Origin: Alphaproteobacteria bacterium
Lineage (GTDB): Bacteria; Pseudomonadota; Alphaproteobacteria; Rhizobiales; Aestuariivirgaceae
Assembly: GCA_024639035.1 (NCBI GenBank)
Contig: JAHEJE010000149.1
Span: 1-7,297 of the forward strand
DNA length: 7,297 bases
Direction of reading: 5' to 3'
Shown: piece by piece, positions 1 to 5,997 of the stretch
Numbering within the stretch: the stretch's first letter is position 1
Layout: each line of letters opens with the position of its first letter
Translations under genes and position numbers: made by a program
The notes under the pieces: generated by a model
What the model was told of the DNA's origin: nothing
What the model saw: only the letters and a program-made list of their open reading frames with translations
The model's database searches: none

Positions 1-985
1 CTGGCTCTGGCTCAGGTTCGGGCTCTGGTTCCGGCTCTGGCTCTGGTTCGGGCGCTGGTTCCGGCTCAGGTTCTGGCTCAGGCGCTGGTTCCGGCTCGGG
101 CTCGGGCGCTGGTTCCGGCTCCGGTGCAGGCTCCGCCTCTGGTTTCGACACCGGCTCCGCGTCCGGCTCTCCGGCCCGCGCCGGCGGCTCATCCTTGTCA
201 GACGGTTTTTCAGGCTCCGGCACGGTGCGCTCAAGTGCGTCTCGCGGTGCCTCGGCGGCTGCCTCCACCGTGTCGGCCGTACGGCTCCCGGCCCCGGCCA
301 CGCGCTCGCCAACATCGCTGACGGTTTCCTTGGCACTGTCGACCTCCGCCTGCCCAGCCCCGATCACCTCGTCAGCCGCGTCACCGGCAGCGTCTGCAGC
401 ACTGTCGACGGCATCTGCAGCACCAGCCGGAACGCTGCGTGCCGACGCCAGTGCGTTTTCAAAACCGGTACGGGCGGTTGCCGCCGCCGGCTCCGCGACC
501 TCACGTACCGTTTCGACTGTCTCAGCCACCGCTTCGCGCGCCGTACCGACCGTCTCGGCAACAGTCGCATCGGCTTTGTCCGCAACTTGCTCCGCGCCCG
601 CGGCGACTGCGGTACCGGCGACTGCCGTACCGGCGGCAGCGACAACACCACCGGCCGCGGCACCATCCGCCAGACCGCCGCCCGCGGTTCTTGCCATCGC
701 CGGGTCCGGCCGCATCGGCGGTGCCGCCATGACCATCGGTTCCGCCCGCGCCGGCGGCGGCGCCGGCATTGCCGCTGCCGCATCGTGCATGACGTCCATC
801 AGGCCCTCAAGCGTTCCGATGACCCCACTGAGACCGAGCAGAACGAACCCCCCGGTCAGCAGGATCGCCGCGACCCCCAGGTTCAAGCCGAAAATAACCG
901 ATCCCGGAGACAGAAAGCTGAACACGCCGGCCGCCACACCTGCACCGATCAACACAACCGCGAGAATATTCAAGACAGACTTCAT
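1..985 (-). other. Possible separate gene product initiating inside the fused frame: small two-helix membrane protein with acidic Pro-Glu tail
   Basis: If translation starts at the ATG at 985-983, this segment gives a self-contained protein of at least 328 residues in the same frame as the permease. Residues about 5-25 and 30-55 are hydrophobic and could form a membrane hairpin. Residues 67-100 are rich in Ala, Pro and Met. Residues 130-255 are Ala-rich with regularly spaced acidic, Thr and Val residues, suggesting amphipathic helix of the LEA or apolipoprotein kind, by composition only. Residues 257-284 are Pro/Glu/Lys rich, and 285-328 are pure dipeptide repeat. An AAGGGGG sequence eight bases upstream supports independent initiation. 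I recognise no family. It overlaps the longer frame and is the alternative reading of the same DNA. Confidence 0.45.
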
Positions 986-2026
986 AAACCCAACCCCCTT
1001 GCCGCGCCGTCCATGGCGGCAATCGATGCCCCTAATTTCGCCCTCATGGCAATTCTCGCCCTCCGGCAGCGATATATCAAGCCCTTCCGTGGCCTGCGTA
1101 GCGGATAATTTGACGCGCGCGGCATGGACGCCAGGCCCGCGGCTGCGCTCCCGGTGGGCAATGTAAAGACCGGCCAGGATCACGACCCCGCACCCGACCC
1201 ACGTCATCACGCCCGGAAATTCGCCAAACCAGGCGTATCCCAGCGCCGTGGCAGTGATCAGTTCCAGATACGGCAGGGGCGCGATCGCCGATGCCTCGAC
1301 ATACTGCAGTGCCTGGATGATCAGCAGGTGTCCGACCGCCATGATCGCCCCGATACCCGCAATCCAAAGCCACGCCTCAAGGCTTGCCGGCTGCCAGACC
1401 GGCGGAATCAGCGGCAGCATGACAACCGAACCGACCGCGCCCATGAACCACAGGGTCACCAGCGGCGGATTGTGATGGGCAAGTTTGCGCGTGAGCAGGA
1501 AATAGACCGAAAAGCAGGTGGCCGCGACCAGGGCCAGCAGCGCCCCGGTGCTGGCCATCCCGCCGCCCGGCCGCACAATCAGCAAGGTCCCGGCAAATCC
1601 CACGGCCACGGCCAGCCACCGCTGCGGTCCGACCTTCTCGCCCAGCACCAGCCCGGACAGCGCCGTGACGATGATCGGCGCAACGAACAGAACCGCGGCC
1701 GCGTCGGCCAGTTGTATGAATTGCAGGGCCGTGAAGTAAGCGACCGTCGCCACGCACATCAGGCTGGCGCGCAGGATTTGCAGCCCGGCCGACTTCGGCC
1801 ACCACAGGCGCCGCCCGTGCATCCACAACGCAATCGGCGTCAACAGAAGGAAATGGGTGAACCAGCGGCCCCAGGCGATCTGCACCGGATGCAGCCCCTG
1901 TCCCGTCAGGTGTTTCGCAATGGCATCGCCGAACGGCAACATCATGATGCCGACGGCCGCCAGTGCAAATCCCAGAACGACAGATCCCTTGGGAGTGGCC
2001 AAGACTTGCTGCGCCGGCGCGGTCAC
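1..2026 (-). CDS. EamA/DMT-family permease continuing in frame into a two-helix, Ala-rich, Pro-Glu-repeat extension (C-terminus outside window)
   Basis: Frame is open for at least 675 codons; every codon from 2026 to position 2 was read and no stop was found. Residues 1-290 look like a full drug/metabolite transporter-superfamily permease of the inner membrane: two EamA halves (about 16-150 and 160-290), hydrophobic helices throughout, the typical early 'FGDAIAKHL' and 'WGRWF' segments, 'ADAAAVLFVAPI' in the first half and 'EASAIAPLPYLELI' in the second. The substrate cannot be told from sequence. Residues 291-347 are a polar linker. From Met348 there are two more hydrophobic helices (about 352-372 and 377-404), a Pro/Met/Ala stretch, a long Ala/Glu/Asp/Thr amphipathic region and then 44 residues of Pro-Glu/Pro-Ala dipeptides reaching the edge. 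GTG at 2026 is chosen because it is the only start placing the first helix whole; it lies 18 bp after the mrp stop, with GGAACGGA upstream. A usual DMT permease is about 300 residues, so the extension is abnormal. The permease assignment is firm; that one polypeptide is made is inference, since an internal start at 985 is plausible. Confidence 0.72.
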   Translation of the reverse strand, partial: MTAPAQQVLATPKGSVVLGFALAAVGIMMLPFGDAIAKHLTGQGLHPVQIAWGRWFTHFLLLTPIALWMHGRRLWWPKSAGLQILRASLMCVATVAYFTALQFIQLADAAAVLFVAPIIVTALSGLVLGEKVGPQRWLAVAVGFAGTLLIVRPGGGMASTGALLALVAATCFSVYFLLTRKLAHHNPPLVTLWFMGAVGSVVMLPLIPPVWQPASLEAWLWIAGIGAIMAVGHLLIIQALQYVEASAIAPLPYLELITATALGYAWFGEFPGVMTWVGCGVVILAGLYIAHRERSRGPGVHAARVKLSATQATEGLDISLPEGENCHEGEIRGIDCRHGRRGKGVGFMKSVLNILAVVLIGAGVAAGVFSFLSPGSVIFGLNLGVAAILLTGGFVLLGLSGVIGTLEGLMDVMHDAAAAMPAPPPARAEPMVMAAPPMRPDPAMARTAGGGLADGAAAGGVVAAAGTAVAGTAVAAGAEQVADKADATVAETVGTAREAVAETVETVREVAEPAAATARTGFENALASARSVPAGAADAVDSAADAAGDAADEVIGAGQAEVDSAKETVSDVGERVAGAGSRTADTVEAAAEAPRDALERTVPEPEKPSDKDEPPARAGEPDAEPVSKPEAEPAPEPEPAPEPEPEPAPEPEPEPEPAPEPEPEPEPEPEPEPEP
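2..133 (-). repeat. Hexanucleotide-period repeat encoding 22 Pro-Glu/Pro-Ala dipeptides, continuing past the left edge
   Basis: In the minus-strand frame the 44 codons alternate strictly with proline: 18 Glu-Pro and 4 Ala-Pro units. All four proline codons and both glutamate codons occur, so the DNA units differ while the protein pattern holds. Such runs form stiff, extended, acidic spacers, as in the Glu-Pro part of the TonB spacer. The true repeat length is unknown because the window cuts it. Confidence 0.9.
994..1000 (-). promoter_or_regulatory. Shine-Dalgarno-like AAGGGGG before the internal ATG at 985
   Basis: Read on the minus strand, AAGGGGG is followed by eight bases (TTGGGTTT) and then ATG. 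Sequence and spacing suit a ribosome binding site, and the ATG immediately precedes a hydrophobic N-terminus. This is the main sequence evidence that the distal part of the fused frame could be translated on its own. Confidence 0.5.
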
Positions 2027-2044
2027 ATCATATGTCCGTTCCGG

Positions 2045-3175
2045 TCATTCGATCACGATGCGCGGTGCCGGGCGCGCCGAAGCCCTGCTTTCCAACGTAT
2101 CCCAAACCTTCTTTGCAATCTCCCGGTAAATGCCCGCATGCTCGCTTTCCGGCGCGCTGGCGACAATCGGATGCCCGGCATCTGAACGCGCGCGCACCTC
2201 AATATCGAGGGGAACTTCGCCGAGGAACGGAACCCCCAGCTTCTCCGCCTCCATCCGAGCGCCGCCACGGCCGAAGATCTCATGGCGCTCGCCGCATTTG
2301 GTGCAGGCGAAATAGCTCATGTTTTCGATGATCCCGAGCACCGGCACTTCGACCCGCCGGAACATGTTAAGGCCCTTGCGGGCATCGATCAGCGCCAGAT
2401 CCTGCGGCGTCGACACGATCACCGCGCCGGCCAGCGGCGTCTGCTGCGCCAGCGTCAACTGGGCGTCTCCGGTCCCCGGCGGCATGTCGACAACCATCAC
2501 ATCCAGTTCGCCCCAATCGACCTCGCGCATCATCTGCTGCAACGCCGACATCACCATCGGACCCCGCCATATGACAGGTGTGTCTTCCTCCACCATGAAG
2601 CCGATCGACATCACCTCCACGCCATAGCCTTCCATCGGCTTGAGCACCCGCGAACCCGGTGCGACCGGTTGCGGTTGCCCGGTCAGTCCCAACAGGCGCG
2701 GCATCGAAGGGCCATAGATGTCCGCATCGAGAATGCCGACTTTCAGGCCGGCCGCCTTCAGCCCAAGGGCCAGGTTGACCGCCGTGGTCGACTTACCGAC
2801 ACCGCCCTTGCCCGAAGCAACCGCGATGATGTTCTTTACCCCTGGAACGCCAGCCTGCTGTGCTGCCGGCGCGGATTGCTGTGGTGCCGCCGGCCGGGGC
2901 TGGGCACCATTGGCGCCGCCGGCCGGTTTTTCAGCGGTCAACGCAACCATCACCTTGTCGATTCCGGCGATCGCCGAAGCCGCTTTTTCCGCCTCAGCCC
3001 GTACCGGTTCGAACGCGCCGGCATCGCCGCCATCGATATTGAGCGCGAACATGACGTTCGACCCGGCGATAACGATTTCCGAAACCATGCCGGCGGAAAC
3101 GATGTCTTTGCCGGCAGACGGATGCTGCACGGATTTGAGCGCTGAAAGCACAACATCCTTGGTGATCGGCGCCAT
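2045..3175 (-). CDS. apbC: Mrp/ApbC/NBP35-family iron-sulfur cluster carrier ATPase
   Basis: A cytoplasmic P-loop ATPase of 376 residues whose family binds and transfers [4Fe-4S] clusters to apoproteins. Residues 1-80 form a MIP18/DUF59-like domain, usual in bacterial Mrp. An Ala/Pro/Gln-rich linker (about 84-112) follows, then the ATPase domain: deviant Walker A GKGGVGKST at 122-130, ILDADIYGPSMPRLLG at 148-163, the DMPPGTGD motif at 230-237 and STPQDLALIDARKG at 255-268. The cluster-ligand pair CxxC is present at Cys291 and Cys294 (FACTKCG). Length and domain order are normal for alphaproteobacterial Mrp. ATG at 3175 is preceded by AAAGGGAC with good spacing. The stop is 18 bp before the GTG of the permease frame, so the two are probably cotranscribed, though no functional tie is known. 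Also called mrp. Confidence 0.96.
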   Translation of the reverse strand: MAPITKDVVLSALKSVQHPSAGKDIVSAGMVSEIVIAGSNVMFALNIDGGDAGAFEPVRAEAEKAASAIAGIDKVMVALTAEKPAGGANGAQPRPAAPQQSAPAAQQAGVPGVKNIIAVASGKGGVGKSTTAVNLALGLKAAGLKVGILDADIYGPSMPRLLGLTGQPQPVAPGSRVLKPMEGYGVEVMSIGFMVEEDTPVIWRGPMVMSALQQMMREVDWGELDVMVVDMPPGTGDAQLTLAQQTPLAGAVIVSTPQDLALIDARKGLNMFRRVEVPVLGIIENMSYFACTKCGERHEIFGRGGARMEAEKLGVPFLGEVPLDIEVRARSDAGHPIVASAPESEHAGIYREIAKKVWDTLESRASARPAPRIVIE

Positions 3176-3207
3176 GTCTTGTCCCTTTGGAAGATGATGA
3201 GAAATTC

Positions 3208-3248
3208 CTGCTGCGCGCCGCCACCCGGTTGGTGCAGCGGCGCAGCAG
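3208..3248 (-). terminator. GC-rich hairpin between the IclR gene and mrp, possible terminator
   Basis: CTGCTGCG...CCGCCACC on one side pairs with GGTG...GCGGCGCAGCAG on the other around a five-base loop (CGGTT), with two-base bulges in the stem. It lies downstream of the IclR stop and upstream of the mrp ribosome binding site. The following bases on the minus strand (GGAATTTCTC) contain only a short T run, so intrinsic termination is uncertain; it could instead be a leader structure of mrp. Confidence 0.4.
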
Positions 3249-3278
3249 CCTATCCATAACTGACCCGGGCGAGTGCGG

Positions 3279-4136
3279 TCAAACCCCTAGCTGTGGTCTG
3301 TGGCCGCCGAGTTCAAAAGTTATTTCATCGGCAATGGCAATGACGCTGCGTCCCAGCGATGGAATTCTGCTGTTGGTGATCCTGGCTGTCGGCCCCGAGA
3401 TCGAAAGCCCGGCCATCGGTTGGCTGTGTTCGTCGAAAATCACCGCTGCCACGCACCGCAGTCCGATCACGTTCTCCTCGTCGTCGAGAAAATAGCGATG
3501 TTCCTGGCCGCGCCGGATGTCTTCGATGAAGCTGTCGCGGCTGACGAGTGTCTTGGGGGTTTCCCGGTGATAGGGCATCTGTTCGGTGATCTGCCTGAAG
3601 TCGTCCTCGCCGCAGCACGACAGCAAGGCCTTTCCGATCCCCGAGCAGTGCAACGGTGCCCGCCCGCCGGGACCGGCGATGGCCCGCATCATCTTCTGGG
3701 TTTCGACCTGCGCCAGATAGACCACCTCGCCACGGTCGAGAATGCCCAGATTGACGGTTTCGCCGGACTGGTTCATCAGCCGGCGCATGTACGGCCGCGC
3801 GATCGACACCAGATCGCGCGAGCGCACGAACGCCGCGCCGACGCGGAACGCCTGTACCCCGATCATCCAGGCCGAGTGCTCGTTGTCGAACCGCACGTAG
3901 CGTTCGTTCTGCAAGGTTGTCAGCAGCCTGTGCGCCGTTGAATTCGGCAATCCGACCTCAGTCGCGATTTCCGACAAAGACAGCCCCTGCGGGTGATAGG
4001 AAAGCGCATTGAGCAACTTCAGGGCCCGGCTCAGCGACTGCACCTGCCCGGAGGCCCGCAAGCTCTCCTTGCTTGGAACCCGCGTCTCGCGCCGGCGGGC
4101 CTCCAGCTCCTGCTCTGTAGCATCGTGTGCCAGCAT
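3279..4136 (-). CDS. IclR-family transcriptional regulator
   Basis: A DNA-binding regulator of 285 residues. After a charged N-terminal tail of about 30 residues, a winged helix-turn-helix spans about 31-92 (QSLSRALKLLNAL, LSLSEIATEVGLPNSTAHRLL, then the wing YVRFD). The IclR effector domain spans about 107-275, with the family signature PLHCSGIGKALLS at 161-173, a ligand-pocket-type segment IGLRCVAAVIFD at 224-235 and LSISGPTARI near 244-253. The effector cannot be inferred; IclR proteins usually control catabolic or transport genes. An upstream ATG at 4184 would add 16 residues, but ATG at 4136 has AAGGCGA at proper spacing while 4184 has only a weak site. The shorter start also frees the TGGTAT repeats to act as operator DNA. 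No catabolic operon adjoins, so the target may be itself, the divergent small gene or something distant. Confidence 0.93.
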   Translation of the reverse strand: MLAHDATEQELEARRRETRVPSKESLRASGQVQSLSRALKLLNALSYHPQGLSLSEIATEVGLPNSTAHRLLTTLQNERYVRFDNEHSAWMIGVQAFRVGAAFVRSRDLVSIARPYMRRLMNQSGETVNLGILDRGEVVYLAQVETQKMMRAIAGPGGRAPLHCSGIGKALLSCCGEDDFRQITEQMPYHRETPKTLVSRDSFIEDIRRGQEHRYFLDDEENVIGLRCVAAVIFDEHSQPMAGLSISGPTARITNSRIPSLGRSVIAIADEITFELGGHRPQLGV

Positions 4137-4140
4137 CTGA

Positions 4141-4147
4141 TCGCCTT
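4141..4147 (-). promoter_or_regulatory. Shine-Dalgarno site favouring the IclR start at 4136
   Basis: AAGGCGA on the minus strand ends four bases before ATG 4136, with its AAGG core seven bases away. No comparable purine run precedes the in-frame ATG at 4184. This decides for the shorter IclR protein. Confidence 0.6.
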
Positions 4148-4156
4148 GGCTCTCTC

Positions 4157-4182
4157 GTGGTATTTGGTATCTGGTATGCCAC
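4157..4182. promoter_or_regulatory. Putative operator: three tandem 7-bp TGGTAT units bounded by inverted GTGGTAT/ATGCCAC
   Basis: TGGTAT occurs at 4158, 4165 and 4172, exactly seven bases apart. The outer ends GTGGTAT (4157-4163) and ATGCCAC (4176-4182) form an inverted repeat with one mismatch, and TGGTATGCCA (4172-4181) is itself one base from a perfect palindrome. The block sits 21 bp upstream of the preferred IclR ATG, where autoregulatory operators of this family are commonly found. That IclR binds here is inference. Confidence 0.45.
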
Positions 4183-4390
4183 ATTACACCTGAATCCCAC
4201 CGTGTGGATCACTATTGCACAATCTGGAACTTCAACTTTAGTATAGATTCAACGGTGTGGTTGCCTTGCGGTTGGTAATATCACGCTTTGAGCGCACGAG
4301 TGGATCTGCGCATGCGAGCGAGTTTGTGCGCAGCTCTTGTGGCCGGAGCAACGGCGCAACCCGCACCCCCGGCGCCGGAACGCACCTGGA
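4183..4390. promoter_or_regulatory. Divergent control region between the IclR gene and the small membrane-protein gene
   Basis: This non-coding stretch is more AT-rich than its surroundings near 4210-4250. It holds a short inverted repeat ATTGCACAAT (4214-4223), two TTCAAC copies 17 bases apart (4231 and 4248) and, on the minus strand, TATACT (4245-4240), a good -10 look-alike with no convincing -35 partner. An imperfect inverted repeat (GAGCGCAC near 4289 and GTGCGCAGCTC near 4326-4336) lies further right. Promoters in both directions are expected, but I cannot place them with confidence. Confidence 0.4.
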
Positions 4391-4747
4391 TTGGAGGTCA
4401 TTCTGTTTAGACTGTGTTTTTGGTTTCTTGTGGCGTGTGGAGCCATCTATGTTGCCCAGCTGATGCTGGCCAGCGTGCTGATGGCCATTACCACACCGCC
4501 GGTGTGTCAGATCGTCAACACCGGCTGGACCCCTGCCCCGGTTTGTCCCCGGTTCGGCTGGTCGTTTGACGTCCAGTACCTGTTCAGCCTGCCCGGCGCG
4601 ATCGTCACATATCCGCTCGAGATTGCGCCCTCGGCGACAAATCCGGTTGTCCTCATGAACCCGCTGTTCGTGACCGTCATTCTGATCCACCTGTTTGCCT
4701 GGATCCATGTCTTTCAGCTGATCGCCGGGCGCTTGCGCAACAAGTAG
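4391..4747 (+). CDS. Small two-helix membrane protein, unknown family
   Basis: About 115-119 residues with a hydrophobic segment near the N-terminus (LCFWFLVACGAIYVAQLMLA), a loop of about 55 residues with two cysteines (PPVCQIV and APVCPRFGW), and a second hydrophobic segment near the C-terminus (LFVTVILIHLFAWIHVFQLI) ending in the basic tail RLRNK. By the positive-inside rule the C-terminus is probably cytoplasmic. No family recognised. The start is unclear: no in-frame ATG precedes the first helix. TTG 4391 is given as the conventional choice; CTG 4403 lies five bases after a strong GGAGG (4393-4397) and may be the true start; the frame also extends upstream to TTG 4337 with a basic, uninformative N-terminus. 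It ends 15 bp from the convergent UDG-family gene. The protein-like hydrophobicity pattern and third-position GC support it as a gene. Confidence 0.6.
   Translation: MEVILFRLCFWFLVACGAIYVAQLMLASVLMAITTPPVCQIVNTGWTPAPVCPRFGWSFDVQYLFSLPGAIVTYPLEIAPSATNPVVLMNPLFVTVILIHLFAWIHVFQLIAGRLRNK
4393..4397 (+). promoter_or_regulatory. GGAGG ribosome binding site lacking a downstream ATG
   Basis: GGAGG is the strongest Shine-Dalgarno match in this gap and sits directly before the hydrophobic segment of the small protein. The in-frame codons after it are GTC, ATT, CTG and TTT. CTG at 4403, five bases away, is the best-spaced start candidate; ATT at 4400 is only two bases away. Confidence 0.45.
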
Positions 4748-4762
4748 CTCGCAGGGCCGGAC

Positions 4763-5386
4763 TCAACCCAGCAATCGGGCCACCTCGCGCTGCAGCACCG
4801 GAACGGTCTCAGCCTCGAACCACGGGTTCTTCTTCAGCCATCCGGTGTTTCGCCATGACGGATGCGGCAACGGCAGCACCGCAGGCTCGAGGGTTTCGAA
4901 CAACTCGCGCCAACTGGCGACCGTCTGCGTCAGCGACGCCTTGCGCAACCCGCCCAGATGCCAGCGTTGGGCATATTGCCCGATCGTCAGCACCAGCCCG
5001 AGATCGGGCAACTGGGCCATCACCCGCGCCCGCCACTGCACTGCGCACTCGCCGCGCGGCGGCAGATCGCCGCCTCGGGCATCGAGCCCGGGAAAGCAGA
5101 ACCCCATCGGCACGATGGCGACCTTGCTCTGGTCGTAGAAGACATCCTCGCCGATGCCGAGCCACTGCCGCAGCCGGTCTCCGGACGGATCGGTAAACGG
5201 CCGCCCCGAGGCATGCACCCGCGTTCCCGGCGCCTGCCCGGCAATCAGCAGCCGCGCCGAGCGGTCAAGTTGCAGCACCGGACGCGGCTCATGCGGCAGC
5301 GGCGCTCCGTCAGGCATGTCCCGGCAGATGCGGCATCGCCGGATATCGTCGAGCAATCGGGAAACTTCGTCCTCGGCACCCGCCAT
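4763..5386 (-). CDS. Uracil-DNA glycosylase-family protein
   Basis: A 207-residue member of the uracil-DNA glycosylase superfamily, which excises uracil or damaged bases from DNA. Motif 1 region at 49-72 (AGQAPGTRVHASGRPFTDPS, GDRL) gives the catalytic-loop pattern; LPLPHPSWRN at 171-180 corresponds to the C-terminal His-containing DNA-intercalation loop. Four cysteines, Cys18 and Cys21 (RRCRICRD), Cys97 and Cys114, are spaced much like the [4Fe-4S] ligands of family 4 UDGs, so an Fe-S cluster is possible. The start ATG at 5386 overlaps the TGA of the upstream glutathione S-transferase by one base, so translation is likely coupled; a longer upstream frame to 5713 is only the shadow of that gene. 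Whether it acts on uracil, and which subfamily it joins, cannot be settled by eye. Confidence 0.88.
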   Translation of the reverse strand: MAGAEDEVSRLLDDIRRCRICRDMPDGAPLPHEPRPVLQLDRSARLLIAGQAPGTRVHASGRPFTDPSGDRLRQWLGIGEDVFYDQSKVAIVPMGFCFPGLDARGGDLPPRGECAVQWRARVMAQLPDLGLVLTIGQYAQRWHLGGLRKASLTQTVASWRELFETLEPAVLPLPHPSWRNTGWLKKNPWFEAETVPVLQREVARLLG

Positions 5387-5997
5387 CAGGCCCGCGCACT
5401 CGGTCGCGCCGAAACGGCCCCATGCCACCGCTTCAGATTGCCATGGCGCTCGGCAAGCGAGAACCGCGCCACCTTCATGAAGTCGATGGTGCACAGCGCG
5501 GTGATATCCGCCACGCTGAACTGTTCGCCGGCAATATAGGCCCGCCCCTGCAGTTCGCCGTTCAACAGGTCCAGCATTGCTTCGACCTTCGGCACGTTGG
5601 CCTCGCCCCATTCCGCGACCTGCGGCACCTCGAGATGGGCCATGCGCGGATGCCGGTGCCGGAACGCATGCGCCACCGGAGCAAGCAGCCCCTGCTCGAC
5701 CCGCCGCTGCCACATCTCGATCACGCCCTGATCGCGCGCCGTGCGGCCAAACAGGCTCGGCGCCGGCTGCACCGCCTCGAAGTAACGGCAGATCGCCATG
5801 GTTTCGGCAATCACCGTGCCGTCGTCGAGCACCAGGTAGGGCACTCGGGCCATCGGGTTCTGTTGTATCCGCTCCGGCGTCTTGTGCTCTTCGGTCATGA
5901 TGTCGATGGTCTCGAATGCGATCTCGATCGACTTCTCGGCAAGAAAAATGCGAACGCGTCGCGGGTTTGGGGCCCTGCCGTCCTGGACAATCTTCAT
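5386..5997 (-). CDS. Glutathione S-transferase family protein
   Basis: A cytosolic 203-residue GST of usual length. The N-terminal thioredoxin-like domain covers about 1-80: a DGRAPNPRRVRIFLAEK opening, in which the usual catalytic Ser/Cys/Tyr is not obvious (Asn11 precedes Pro), the cis-proline motif RVPYLVLDDG near 51-60, and the glutathione gamma-glutamyl contact segment VIAETMAICRYFE near 62-74 (Glu-Thr in place of the common Glu-Ser). The all-helical C-terminal domain follows, with the N-capping-box-like segment FSVADITALCTIDF near 159-172. Substrate unknown; such proteins conjugate or reduce electrophiles with glutathione. ATG 5997 has AAGGA nine bases upstream. It is the first gene of a two-gene unit with the UDG-family protein and diverges from the histidine kinase gene. 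Confidence 0.95.
   Translation of the reverse strand: MKIVQDGRAPNPRRVRIFLAEKSIEIAFETIDIMTEEHKTPERIQQNPMARVPYLVLDDGTVIAETMAICRYFEAVQPAPSLFGRTARDQGVIEMWQRRVEQGLLAPVAHAFRHRHPRMAHLEVPQVAEWGEANVPKVEAMLDLLNGELQGRAYIAGEQFSVADITALCTIDFMKVARFSLAERHGNLKRWHGAVSARPSARA

Noticed and set aside
1..133. Left-edge short repeats as a CRISPR array or plasmid iterons
   Set aside because: Units are six bases, follow codon structure and lack spacers; they encode a dipeptide repeat.
195..1166. 323-codon plus-strand Ala/Ser/Pro-rich open frame opposite the left-hand tail
   Set aside because: Low-complexity shadow. The minus-strand frame has a ribosome site, membrane helices and a dipeptide repeat with synonymous codon changes, so it is the better reading.
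1124..2185. 353-codon plus-strand open frame opposite the permease
   Set aside because: It is the antisense of permease codons in a GC-rich gene; its product is rich in Arg, Gln, His and Pro with no domain, while the minus strand gives a clear EamA protein.
2282..3145. 287-codon plus-strand frame opposite mrp
   Set aside because: His/Arg-rich antisense of a firmly identified Mrp ATPase; no family resemblance.
4137..4184. 16-residue N-terminal extension of the IclR regulator from ATG 4184
   Set aside because: It has a weaker ribosome site, uninformative residues and covers the TGGTAT repeat block; the start at 4136 is better supported.
4238..4708. 156-codon minus-strand frame opposite the small membrane protein
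   Set aside because: Polar, compositionally odd product without motifs; the plus strand shows two proper hydrophobic helices.
5389..5713. N-terminal extension of the UDG-family frame upstream of 5386
   Set aside because: It runs through GST in another frame as an Ala/Gly/Arg-rich sequence; the ATG overlapping the GST stop gives the normal family length.
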